NCBI GenBank assembly: GCA_028015205.1
Contig: CM051518.1
Coordinates: 31,462,001 to 31,526,000 of the forward strand
Reading direction: 5' to 3'
DNA length: 64,000 nucleotides
Source of the DNA: Mytilisepta virgata
Lineage: Eukaryota; Mollusca; Bivalvia; Mytilida; Mytilidae
This document shows, piece after piece, positions 24,859 through 35,782 of the stretch. The translations under genes were made by a program, and so were the position numbers. How positions within the stretch are numbered: the first letter of the stretch is position 1; the number at the start of each line of letters is the position of its first letter. The notes beneath the pieces are model-generated. The model was not told where the DNA came from. It saw nothing but the letters and a program-made list of their open reading frames with translations, and did not search any database.

Positions 24859-24890
24859 AATAAACTTGATAATAAACCCACGATATGTAT

Positions 24891-24901
24891 ATTTTTATAT
24901 A
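24891..24901 (-). promoter_or_regulatory. TATA box of the two-exon C1q gene
   Basis: The minus strand reads TTATATAAAAAT 33-43 bp upstream of the ATG at 24858. A start site about 30 bp downstream would give a very short leader. Confidence 0.45.
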
Positions 24902-25849
24902 AGGAGAACAAGTATATCCGATACATTCAAGTACTTTCGTAATTGGTTAATTTTAAAGAGTAATGCTGACGAATAAAGCTATTGTGTTTCACCATTTTAA
25001 TATGATTATATATACATATATATTTCCATGGAGGTGAACCTAATATGAATTGTACGCGAAAAAAATATAATTTAGATTTTATTCCATGTAACCTGTATTA
25101 TCCAAATATTTCTGGACACATTGAACTACACTGTCCAATAAAGTCATGTCGTTATCAGTCACGAATAAGTCCTTACCACTGCATTCGAACATTAAGGTCA
25201 AGCTCAGTGATTAGAAGGAGTCAACCAAAAAACTGGTCTTTTATAATTAAGTTCCACGTGCCTCAGGCGTTTTGAAGGTACACGTGTTGAACTTTTTAAT
25301 TAATATATTTTGCTATTCAGTTTGAAAGTTCCAACCCAAAGCTGACCTTACCTGGATTATCCGGCTACCGCATTTAGGTCCGTTAGAGTTTTATGTCTAA
25401 GGTAAATGTGATCTTACCTGTATTTTGACCACCCTACCCCCAACCACTTTCTGGCCCGTTTGTTTTTATTGATCAAAATTGTTCGATGATTTGCTGTGCT
25501 TTCCAAAATTTGGCGACGGGTGGTACCGGATAATGGTTTATTCATAAATGTGCAAGAAATTTGGTATTTGAGTTTACTAGTGTTTTACAAAAAAAAGTAA
25601 AGTGTCATGGGATTAGTGATTACATCACTATTTCTTGTACATTTTGCTTATTTCATTTCAGGGAAATAGCATTCTGATGGAACGTAACCCAAGCACTTGC
25701 GATTGTTCAAAATCACCTTAGATCTACAGTCACTGTGGCCATATAGTTCCTGGAGACATAAACATCGTCACAGAACAGGAAGTTAAAAGGTTCTTCTCAA
25801 ACCCTCCTTCCAAAATAAATTGGCAAGCTTGTCATAATACAATCTTTAA

Positions 25850-27320
25850 TGGTGTTAACAACTATCGTGTTAAATGGATTAAAGAGAAAGTCCATACAAC
25901 CATGTGCTGAATAAATTCGAAAACAAAAGTTATGAGTATTGCAGAGAACATATTAAATACTGTCAAATACAATATGCAGAGATATGTAATAAGTTATCCC
26001 TTCCTAGAATTAAAGCCAAACTGAGTGAATTAGCTGAAAAGTTTGTCTTTGTTCTAGCAGATAAGGCTGCTAATAACGATGTGGTCATCTGAATTTTGAG
26101 ACGAATTAGATAATTCTATCACTTTCCCTAAAACTAGATTTCTATAAGTAGACATAACTGAACAACACATTATAACTGAACAGTTCCAAGCTCCTACCCA
26201 ACACCACAATGTTCCTACTATGTACTGGTTACATACATAACATAAAACTTCGTACAAATTTCGTTTTATTTCTGCCTCTGGTAAATGTACCACCTCTAAA
26301 TTGTCCGCCCTTTTAACAAGTTCTCTTACTTGTATAAAAGAACTAGTCATTAATTATTGAAACAAAATTTATGAAAATTCGGGAATAAATTGTTTTTGGA
26401 GTGTAAAAATTTCTCTCAATGTTTTGGATTAATTGCAAACAGCAAATAATCAAGTAACTGCTGTGGACAGTTATGATTTTTCTACATTGTATACAACCCT
26501 TCCTCACGATTATAAAAGAAAATTTGAGTGCACTGATTAACTTGTCGTTTGAATCGTCTGGTTTAAATCTTATTTGTTGTAACAGTTGTAAAGCATTTTT
26601 CTGTTATAATAAGTATGCAAATAACAGTTGTTAGACAAGCGATGACATGATCAAGACCCTAAACTTCTTGCTGGACAACATTTTTGTTCATTTTGGCAAT
26701 ACTGTGTATAATTCCGAGTTTTTTAAATATGCCAAAGACATTTATCCAAAAGAGCTACATTTGAATTAAGCTAATACGAATAATAAAAGCTGTTCCTTTT
26801 TAGATCTTTCTATAAACATCGAAAATGGAGAGATACATACTAAAATTTATGATAAAAATGACTACTTTAATTATTCAATTACTAACTTCTTCTTTACGGA
26901 GAAATACCTATGGCACAATCGTATAGTGTGTGCATATCACAGCTTGTACGTTTTGTACGAATTTGCTCAATTTTAGAAGATTTTAACGAACGTAGCCATA
27001 CGATTACTAAATATCTTCTATTACAGGGATATAGATTTCACAAGCGGCTAAATGCTTTTAAAAATTTTATAATAGATATCAACATCTTTTAGCTAAATAC
27101 CCGGCTTCCAGAAAACCACTTATCATGAACGGCTTTTCTCATTCTAGTTTCTATTGTAATATCTTGAGTAATTGCAAAAGTCTCGCCAAAAACCCACAGA
27201 AACTTGGTAGTTACTTTAGATCTTTTCACGGTAGGAGCTACAAATAGTGTGATTCTGTAAAAAAAAAATCTCTATCTTTCAACGATTTGAGGACTTTAAT
27301 TTTTTACTGGCCTCTCGCGA
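25850..27320 (+). pseudogene. Decayed Penelope-like reverse transcriptase, second family
   Basis: Co-linear RT pieces appear in shifting frames: LNKFENKSYEYCREHIKYC at 25904, FVFVLADKAANNDVV at 26040, VDSYDFSTLYTTLPHD at 26465, a FLLDNIFVHFGN block at 26660, SCSFLDLSINIENGEI at 26790, then NGFSHSSFYCN at 27130. The expected ADKAANN..V, DFSTLYTTLPH and C-terminal motifs are in the correct order, but stops and frameshifts break them. The sequence differs from the other Penelope-like copies here, so this is a separate family. Part of 26100-26350 reads as foreign or inverted sequence. Confidence 0.65.
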
Positions 27321-27785
27321 ATACTGTTGATTTCTGTTGGACTCTATGACGAGATGGCATTAAACCCTTTATGGGAGTGTTAATTCTTACTTTTTCGTTC
27401 AATCCACCGACAGTATCAGACCTGCACTATCAGGGCCTTAGCTAGTTTTACACTTAAAACGAGAACTTTTTGACCCTGCTATCTAAATTATTTACCGTCC
27501 AACCATAGTTTTCAGTTTTAGCAAGCAGTCACTGTATTGGATGACATTGTATATAGTATGTTTTTACACAAGTGTCAAGATAGATAAGGTAGGGTGTTTG
27601 TGTACCCATAAAACTGGTTTAACCCCACACCGTTCAGTTTCTGTACCAAGTCATACTATCTTGACTCGCTGGTGTGTTTATGTTTGTGTTTCGTTCTCTT
27701 TTTTGTCCGGGTTCTATCTGTTGGGTAGCATTGATTTATATGCCATTTTTGCCTTTCCTGTTATCCACTTTGTTGTTTAAGTATT
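27321..27785 (+). mobile_element. 3' tail of the second-family Penelope-like element
   Basis: It follows the decayed RT directly, with T-rich, mostly non-coding sequence running to TTGTCCGGGTTCTATCTG and a TTATCCACTTTGTTGTTTAA end near 27780. The 79-aa frame inside is hydrophobic and considered non-coding. Confidence 0.45.
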
Positions 27786-27789
27786 TAAA

Positions 27790-29100
27790 AGATTCTATCA
27801 AATAATTGAAATCATGAATTAATTGATCAATATAAATTTATTTACACACTTATACATATGTCTACATTACATGGTACTTCATATCGGACTTTGTATCATC
27901 ATCATAATCCCTTATCGAACTTGAGCTTTAGATTCAATGCTATAATATGGCCTGAGAGGGTGATACTCCTTGCTGACTGTGGGTCAATACGAAAAGATTT
28001 AACATTATAAATCCAAGTACATTACAATTGCGTATGTTCCCCGATACTCCATATCAGCCAATAAGACAGCAAAGGTACAGTATATACTCTGTATCGGCTA
28101 TACTAATGTGATAAATACTGCTTTGTTATGGGAAATCATATTCCACATGTTCCATGTCAATTACAATTTTTTTCCCACGCAGACGATAAATTTCGATTTT
28201 TGACCTTTGACCTTAAAAGACGCAGCAAGTTGACTTTGGTAACAGCATGGTTTGTTTGCTTAATTAACGTCCAGTATCAAATGGTTCTGCTTCTTCAGGA
28301 CGAGAACCAGTTCAACGCAATTCAAAGTAGGTGTGGGACGGGAGGGGAACCGATTTTTACTGACACTGTAAAAGGGTGGATGGTTTGGTAGGGTCGGATA
28401 ATTTAGCCTTCTGTAGCGCCCATAAGCCCACCCTTTTTCGAGAATTATAGAAGGGGTCTTTCGCATACAGGGAGCGTGGCATTCTCAAAACACATTACAC
28501 TCTATGGTCCGCGGTCAGGCTTTCCGTATTATGACCCCAACGGGGAAGTCTTCCGTATCCGCGACCTAGGGACGTACTAATCAGCTTTGTGGTTTGAGGT
28601 CCAGTGATCCATCACTGTTGCCAAAGGTAACAGCATGGGATTTGTCAGTTATATGTTCAGCGATTGGACAAAAATGAGGTTATTTTTTATCTTCTAAAAA
28701 GTATCTTTGGTTATTTAATATGTTGCTATGTTGTGTAGGTGAAAATTAAGATTCAAAATATATGACTAAAATAATACAGAGTTTAGATAAAAATATAATT
28801 ATCACGTGAGATATATGCACGAATACATGGGAGTTTCGCGAGGTTTTAAAGTAACAAATGAACAAGAAGATATACATCAGAACATGCATCGGATATCTGT
28901 TTTAAAAGATCACTTGTTCGGAAATACAGGCCCGACACCTTAAAATAATAAATATTTCATGTTATCCATTTTGATGCACAATATGCGCACATTAATATGT
29001 ACTAATGAAAAAAGCAAGAACATTCTTATGCAATATTATTAAATAAGAATAACGTAATTTTTATGGTTTTAAAATTGTCACTGTTGAATGTGATTATAGG
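27790..29100. other. No recognised gene; repeat-like patches
   Basis: The words TTGACTTTGGTAACAGCATGG (28230) and CCAAAGGTAACAGCATGGG (28630) recur, suggesting dispersed repeat remnants. The 87-aa frame at 28128-28391 overlaps these and has no recognised domain. Confidence 0.4.
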
Positions 29101-29110
29101 ATTAACTAAG

Positions 29111-29245
29111 GTTTTGTATGAGTTTATCGATGTGTAAACTCGGCCGACTCACTCACAAACTAAATAAAGTCCGAAGGAACTTATGTTGAGTTTGTGAGTG
29201 AAACGGCCAAGTTAACACATCGATAAACTCATACAAAATCGTATA
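29111..29245. repeat. Foldback hairpin (MITE-like) of about 135 bp
   Basis: The left arm TTTTGTATGAGTTTATCGATGT.. (29111-29163) is the reverse complement of the right arm ending ..ACATCGATAAACTCATACAAAA (29188-29245). Both arms include the AGTTTGTGAGTGA segment. A single diverged arm-like GGTTTATCGATGTATAAAC occurs again near 29736. Confidence 0.8.
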
Positions 29246-29860
29246 TAATCCTTATAATTCCATTTCAAACATCGAAAAATTGTTCCTTATCGAAATAAAA
29301 AAAAATAAATTTGTCCTTTTCAGGCGACATTCATCTTGAATCTGGTACTATATTTGGCAGCTGAGCAATTGAATAAAAAGTCAACAAAGTCATTTACAAA
29401 TGGAAAAAAAGGAAACTTACGTTTTGATAGATTTTAACATAATCTGAAGCGTACAGAATCCACGCAGTGTCCGATTTTTTTCCGTTTGAAGAATCCAACT
29501 TTCGGTTGTTTACAAATATGACGTTTAATCTTAACTGTGATGTCCGTCCAGTAATTTTTTGCGGAATTTTGGATAACCAATTTTCATCAAATTTTAAACC
29601 ATTTCTCATTAAATTTTAATTATTATTGTCAGTATCATCCTTAAAATTTATTCTTTTACAGCATTCTTCACATTCAGTGTCTCGTTTGAAACTTTAGATA
29701 ATCAAGAAAGCGCATGAATATACTTGCCAAATATGGGTTTATCGATGTATAAACTTTTATGATTTTGCCCTTCCGACCAATGAAATTCTTGTATTCTGTT
29801 ATATGCAAATTAAAATGGAATTATTATAAAACAGTTTAGATAGAACGACATAGAATGCAT

Positions 29861-30826
29861 TCATATTTTCTGTTTGTCAAGCATAAACCCTGAAAATGTA
29901 GAATACAAATCTCCTCTCACTATTCCCGTGTTCCACCCTTTCAAACGTCGAATGTACACCCTGTCACCTTTTTCAAGTTTAATGATTACTGTTATAAGAC
30001 CCATGGCTTCATATCGCTGTTGTGATGCATACGCCCTTTTTATTTCCACACCATTTCTCATCATCAGAATATTTGAGAAACCATTTGATACTAAAAAGTT
30101 TGAATAAAACACGTAGAGAGCATCAGATGGAGCTGTGAAAATGCCTGTCATTTGATCGTAACATTCTCCTTGATTCAATAGAATTTTGTCAAACTTGATG
30201 ACATCTCCATTTGAACTCTTCGTATTTCCAGAGAGAATAACGGAAAATGCTATCAATTTTCCATCGTACTGTCTCTCCTCATACAGGTTTTCAACCATCT
30301 CGTTTAATTTCGAATCCACAAAACCAATGTACCCCAGTGATGTGTTGTCAATTTCATTAATAATTCCAGTGAATGTCTTATCTATATCAGCCTTCACTGT
30401 AGTTTCAACATTGGAAACTTTCGATCGAATATCTCGTAAAAAGTTAATAAGCTTATGTTCAGTCGTATTCAATATGTTTTCGAATTTCTTGTTGATCTTT
30501 TCTTGCATTGTTTTTGTAAACTCCGACGACCATTTTTTTAACCCAATATCAATACTTCTTAAAAGTTTTTCAGCCTGTGGCAGTATTGAGGTCATATATT
30601 GACTTGTATTATCCGATACTATATCTGATATCTTTGAAGACACTAAAGACTCTAATGAAGCATTACTCCTGCTTTTGATAATTTGGTCTACTCTTTGTTG
30701 AATTTGAATCGTGAGGCGGTATTTCAGATTGGCTCTATGTAATTCCTCATCTTGTCCAATATTCCCCTTTACAATATCGAATGCTTGTGTAAGGGAACAA
30801 AATATGAAAAGATAAATCCCGAGCAT
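29861..30826 (-). CDS. Secreted C1q-domain protein, single coding exon, 321 aa
   Basis: The frame opens with a signal peptide (MLGIYLFIFCSLTQA). Residues about 20-190 are a long charged helical stalk with heptad-like spacing (EKINKKFENILNTTEHKLIN; VETTVKADIDKTFTGIINEI). Residues 192-321 form a C1q domain: IAFSVILSG, GIFTAPSDALYVF, NILMMRNGVEIKRAYA, and closing GDLYSTFSGFML. It is a paralogue of the gene at 23138-24858 in the same orientation about 5 kb away, with the same architecture but a longer stalk and no intron in the coding part. The start was chosen because it gives a signal peptide in frame. A pyrimidine-rich CTTACACAAG inside that stretch could be a splice acceptor, but it does not join in frame to the orphan exon upstream. 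Confidence 0.85.
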   Translation of the reverse strand: MLGIYLFIFCSLTQAFDIVKGNIGQDEELHRANLKYRLTIQIQQRVDQIIKSRSNASLESLVSSKISDIVSDNTSQYMTSILPQAEKLLRSIDIGLKKWSSEFTKTMQEKINKKFENILNTTEHKLINFLRDIRSKVSNVETTVKADIDKTFTGIINEIDNTSLGYIGFVDSKLNEMVENLYEERQYDGKLIAFSVILSGNTKSSNGDVIKFDKILLNQGECYDQMTGIFTAPSDALYVFYSNFLVSNGFSNILMMRNGVEIKRAYASQQRYEAMGLITVIIKLEKGDRVYIRRLKGWNTGIVRGDLYSTFSGFMLDKQKI

Positions 30827-30988
30827 TTTTCTGCTGATGACAATAAATTCAGTACATGTTTTCGGATGAAGTACACGAACGGAAGAGATATTTCATTTCA
30901 TGTAAGTATATTTTGAAGTGATAGTAATTATCGTTCTACGTTCAGTATTGTAGAAATTAAGAACTGACGGGGATATGTTTGTACGTAC

Positions 30989-31165
30989 CTGTACTTGGAT
31001 GAGTAGGTTTTCAGATGAGGTTTTTATATCGGACATGTTGGAGCAGAAGCTTTCACTTCCAAATACAAGTGTTGCTAGTACTGCTAATAAAATCGGGAGT
31101 ATCTTAATTGTTCTATTTAGACTGCCGATTTCAATTTTAGGTGTACTATTTCTGTATGATATCAC
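30989..31165 (-). CDS. Orphan first exon: signal/anchor peptide with consensus donor
   Basis: 59 codons in phase 0 encode a basic N-terminus, a hydrophobic stretch (IKILPILLAVLATLVFG) and a polar segment (SDIKTSSENLLIQVQ). They end at a near-perfect donor CAG|GTACGTA. It resembles exon 1 of the two-exon C1q gene in length (60 versus 59 codons), phase and content. No phase-0 acceptor leads into the C1q gene immediately downstream, so this is either a leftover exon of a lost third C1q gene or an alternative first exon with an unseen partner. Confidence 0.45.
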
Positions 31166-31939
31166 ATTATCACTTCTGTTCCTTTTATACTTTTTATTTT
31201 ACATTTCATTTGTGATTGCGATTTGTACATTGAATTTCTCGACAGAACAAAATTTTGTAACATGAAATTCTTACGTTCTGTCGATATCAGGACTTAAATG
31301 GAGTGCGAGATTCCTCTGACGATAGAAGGCATGTTCTAGAATTGGTTGGAACAGTCACAGAGCCTCAGCAATTCTAAAAATGGCCGTCTGACGTCAGAGA
31401 TTGACCGAGACGGTTTCTAACCCACAAATAAGAATAGATATCTTAGAGTCAAGCGTCCTACTGGAATTGACACGTCATCGGACTTGACATCCACTAGCAG
31501 TATGTCGGCTACATTAAACGGTGCATGTCATACTTGCTTTTCCGGAGCACTATATGTCAGGGGGACTCGCACATTGCAAGTGTTTTAGTTTTTACCAGAG
31601 GGTCTCACAGAAATATGGCCATCCCCTGGTGAAATCGACCCCAAACTACGGTTTTCCATGAATTATTATGATTCTAATAGGGAATAAACCATTGAAAACG
31701 CCTTCAATTTCCGACGCCATTGAACAAAATATGACGTTCTTGCGTTCGAAACATATTGTGACGTCATCACGTCATACTAAAAGTGGTTTATTTTAAATAG
31801 TATCACGAATTTGTTTTAATGACGTTTTCAACAGCCCATATTAGAATATCTGATATATACTGATTATGAATTTTGAATAGTTTGATTAAAACTAAGATTT
31901 AACTTAAAGCCTTCTCGGTACTTTGACTTAATAGTTAGC

Positions 31940-32261
31940 TCTTGTATTTCTTTTTCATATTTGCCATATCAATGTTATTTTCAAATATTCGTTCGTGGCG
32001 TAGCGATTCAGCTCTTACGAACTTTGATCAGAAGCAAGTCACGTTTAGTCAATATCCGTCAAACAGTAATTGGACATGCGACAAATTCGAAACTGCCTTT
32101 CACGATACAGTTCTCCATACTGATGCTCTATGCCAAATATCAGAAGGCTGACTAGTGTGGTTCCTGAGAAAAATATGACAGAAATTTTTCTGTTTAAAAA
32201 ATATTATAAGTTCCGTCAAATATGAATTGGACATACGACAGATTCGAAACTGCCTTTCACG

Positions 32262-32296
<35 letters not shown>

Positions 32297-32430
32297 GAAG
32301 CTGGCTAGTGTGGTTCCTGAGGAAAGTGTGACAGAAATTTTGTGACGCCGACACTGATGACGACGACAACGACGAAAGACGACGGATAGTAATCCCTATA
32401 TGTCGCCTATGCGTAAAGCAGGAGACACAA
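31940..32430 (+). mobile_element. Hairpin-ended two-unit repeat (family G)
   Basis: Two direct units of about 157 bp share GAAACTGCCTTTCACGATAC, AGTTCTCCATACTGATGCTC and AGTGTGGTTCCTGAG. The 3' end is a GACGACGACAACGACG run followed by a hairpin at 32401-32428 (TGTCGCCT...AGGAGACA). Short open frames on both strands are readings of the repeat. Confidence 0.55.
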
Positions 32431-32499
32431 CTAAAATCCCACCCAAATAACAGCCGGTTTATAGAGGTCAAGAAAATATGCCGGAAATACTACTTGGTT

Positions 32500-32910
32500 G
32501 ACTGCCAAAATCCTTGTACCATACTTTGGAAAAATCTAAATAGAAATATCTCTTCACAAGAAAAGTATATAAATAGTGGTATGAGAAGATAAATAGCGAA
32601 TCTGAAGGGTATCCAAGCTTATAATATATAACTAGTGCATATAAGATTTAAAAAAAAAATACACCCAATCCTTACAAAAAACTCCTCATACTGTAGAGAC
32701 CTCAACAGATTACCAATAAGGACCAAATTAGCAACAGGAAATTACATATTACAAACAAATAGAGCTAAAATCAACAAAAATGGTGTATCCGCAACATGTG
32801 AAATTTGTAGCAAGGAAACTATACCACACTTCTTGTTCTCATGTTCTGCACTTGAAACCGGAAGAGTAAATCTATTGATCTCAATTCGAGAACAGTGCTT
32901 TAGAATGTAA
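32500..32910 (+). pseudogene. LINE (non-LTR retrotransposon) ORF2 C-terminal remnant
   Basis: The frame from 32635 (91 aa) reads LPIRTKLATGNYILQTNRAK and then CEICSKETIPHFLFSC, the Cys-x2-Cys ... His-x4-Cys knuckle found after the RT in CR1/Jockey-type LINEs. Weak continuations lie upstream (CTILWKNLNRNISSQEKY) and downstream (FEADLIHVIMNPYHLVKYC), interrupted by stops. No RT catalytic domain is present. Confidence 0.65.
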
Positions 32911-33123
32911 GAACTGTTTAACATTAACTTTGAAGCAGACTTAATCCATGTGATTATGAATCCATATCATCTGGTGAAATACTGTGCCAAGTCAGGCAAG
33001 TGACCTATGTTGCTTTATTGACTCTTATGTAGAACCTGTATGTAGAACACTAATATAAATGCTGCATGTGCACAGATACAAGCTTTTAAACATAGGAGAG
33101 AATATTCCAGAAAAACTAATTTA

Positions 33124-35212
33124 ACCAGAGGCCTGTAACACTCACCTGATGTTTCCATTTCTTCATTGCTAAAGGACCTTCAGATTAACATCCATGCTAT
33201 GTTTGGTTTCAATTCATTCAGTAATTTTCAAGAATATGTTTGTATGTTTTTTCCCATAGGGTCCTATGTTAAACTAAGTTCCCCGCTGGCCACCATTTTG
33301 GATGACAGATCAGCACCAAAGTAACAACACTTGGTCAGCACTCCATAAAGAACATTCAATCTATGTTAGGTTTCAATCCATTCAGTGGTTCTCTAGAAGA
33401 AGATTTTTGTATGTATTTCCCATCGGGTTCTACCTTAAACCAAGTCCCCAGCTGGCGGCTATCTTGGATGACAGATCAGCACCAAAGTAACACTTGGTAA
33501 TCACCTTATAAGGAACATTCACGCCATGTTTTGTATTTTTGTATGTATTCCCCATAGGTTCTATGCTAAACCCCGCTGGCGGCCAACTTGGATGACGGAT
33601 CGGCAACAAAGTAACAATACTTGGTCGGCATCTCATAAGGAACATTCATGCCATGTTTGGTTTCAATCCATTCAGCGGTTTTCTAGAAGAAGATTTTTGT
33701 ATGTATTTCCCATATCGTTCTATGTTAAACTAAGTCCCCCGCTGGCCACCATTTTGGATGACAGATCAGCACCAAAGTAACAACACTTGGTCAGCACCCC
33801 ATAAGGAACATTCAATCTATGTTAGGTTTCAATCTATTCAGTGGTTCTCTAGAAGAAGATTTTTGTATGTATTTCCCATCGGGTTCTACCTTAATGCAAG
33901 TCCCCAGCTGGCGGCCATCTTGGATGACAGATCAGCACCAAAGTAACAACACTTGAGAAACATTCATGCCATGTTTGGTTTCAATCCATTCATCGATTCT
34001 CGAGATGAAAATTTTTGTATGTATTTCCAATAAGGTGCTATTTTAAGCTAAGTCCCCTGCTGTTGGCCATCTTGGACGACAGATCAGCACCAAAGTAACA
34101 ACTTTCGTTGAGCACCTCATAAGGAACATTCATGCTATGATTGGTTTCAATCCATTCAGTGGTTCTCGCCCAAACAGAAAATCCTGACACATCTCTATTA
34201 TGTGACCTAAAAATTCATAAAGTTTCATGAGAATCATGCAAGTAATGTAGGTAGAGTTGCGGACAACATATGTAACAAACTTTTGTTGAAAACAGCGATA
34301 TCTTTCACATTTCTTGTCCAAACAGAAAATCCTGATAATATGCATGTCTCCATAATGTGATGTAAGACTACATAAAGTTTCATTGGAATCATGAAGTAAC
34401 GTATGAGGAGTTGCGGACAACACATGGAACAAAGTTTTGTAAAAGAAAAATGCCTAAGTCCAAACAGCCATATCTTTTACATTCTTGTCTAAACAGAAAA
34501 TCCTGAAAATATGCACATCTCCATAATGTGATCTACCATTCCATAAAGTTTCATGAGAATCCTGCAAGAAATGTAGGAGGAGTTGCGGACATCACATGGA
34601 ACAAATTTTTGTTAAAAAATTCCTAAGTCCAAACAGCTATATCTTTTACATTTCTTGTCCAAACACAAAATCCGACAGACTGAAACCTATATACCCCCAA
34701 ACTTCGTTTATGGGGGGGGGGGGGGGTATAACAAAGTCCCCCCCCCCCCCGATGGCAGATCGACAGCAAAATTACCCATTTGGTACAGGACCAGGCATAT
34801 TATCAATTTAATCTGTCAAACGGTTTTGAAGAGGAAGTTGTTTGTATGTATTTCCCATTAGTTCCTATGTTAATTTTGTCCCACGGTAGCGGCCATCTTA
34901 GATTTCCAATCGGCAACAAACTTACAAATTTGGTAGAGGACCATCTAAGGAACATCAATGCAAAGTAGAAGTTCATTTGGTCTCGCGGTTTCTGACAAGA
35001 AGAATTTTTTAAATTTCAGCCAATCAGAACAGATTATTTGGTCTGGCAGCCATGTTTAATATTCGATCGGAACTAAAATTACAAATTCTCCAAAGGACCG
35101 TGCCTGGAACATTGCTGCTAAGTTTGGTTCCATTTGGTTCAGTGGTTTATTAGAAGATTGAAATGTAAAACGGGCGGACGATGGACACAAAGTTTTAGCC
35201 AGGTGATCTTAT
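33124..35212 (+). mobile_element. Family A element with two kinds of tandem core
   Basis: The start is near 33124 (CCAGAGGCCTGTAACACTCACCTGA). The first core (33240-34160) holds about six units of 123-168 bp with TTGGATGACAGATCAGCACC and AGTAACAACACTTGG. The second (34180-34690, family F) has about three units of 165 bp with GGAGTTGCGGACAACAC and CAAACAGAAAATCCTGA. Family A units then return to AGCCAGGTGATCTTATAA at 35198. The open frames are repeat readings that recur at unit spacing. Confidence 0.6.
34712..34750. repeat. G15 run followed 11 nt later by a C13 run
   Basis: An uninterrupted run of 15 G (34712-34726) and 13 C (34738-34750) are separated by TATAACAAAGT. This can form a G/C hairpin or G-quadruplex. 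Run length is likely to vary and to be error-prone in assembly. Confidence 0.9.
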
Positions 35213-35439
35213 AAAAGGCTGTTGGCCACTGGTCCCCCAACGCCAAGGTTGTATCGTATAAGCTTTAATTTTGAAACAACTAGTACGGTAAACTAGGAGT
35301 AGCTTATTTCAGTAAACTAAAACACCTGTCTCCCCCCTTTTGCTGCTTGATATAAGTCAAATTATAAGTCAATTTAACCTATATTGTACTGACTTTGTGG
35401 AAGTCAAAATGGCCACAACTCTATGAAATATTTGTCCTT

Positions 35440-35782
35440 ATCATCTGGAGTTACCAAACAATTAGTAATTTTTAAGTACAAAAAAGGGGTGTAACTCTGG
35501 TAAGAATTGTCAAAAAATCGTCATTATCGAACTTGACCTAGATATTAACGAGATACACGTACACACCAAACCTAGTTTTAATCTGACTTTTTGTTCACAA
35601 GTTATCTGGAAACCAAAAAAAAAAAAAAAAAATAGAAATTTTGAAGTACAAAATGGGGCGTAACTCTGTTAAGATTGTCGAAAAATCTTCATTATCGAAC
35701 TTGACCTAGATACTGATGAGATACACTTACACACCAAAACAGTCATCATTTAGAAACCAAAAAATAGCAATTTTGAAGGACA
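35440..35782 (+). repeat. Direct repeats with AACTCTG..AAGAATTGTC and CTTCATTATCGAACTTGACC
   Basis: Two adjacent units of about 180 bp (around 35470 and 35650) share GGCGTAACTCTG, CGAAAAATC, CATTATCGAACTTGACCTAG and a TACACACCAAA tail, with an A18 run between them. The same unit appears twice more at 37775-38060. Confidence 0.6.

Noticed and set aside
30826..31165. Joining the orphan exon (30989-31165) to the C1q gene at 29861-30826
   Set aside because: The exon ends in phase 0, while the plausible acceptors (CAGCAG| before the ATG, CACAAG| after the leader) give the wrong phase or an immediate stop.
33302..33946. Three similar 62-84 aa plus-strand ORFs (MTDQHQSNNTWSA..)
   Set aside because: They recur at unit spacing and are translations of the family A tandem repeat.
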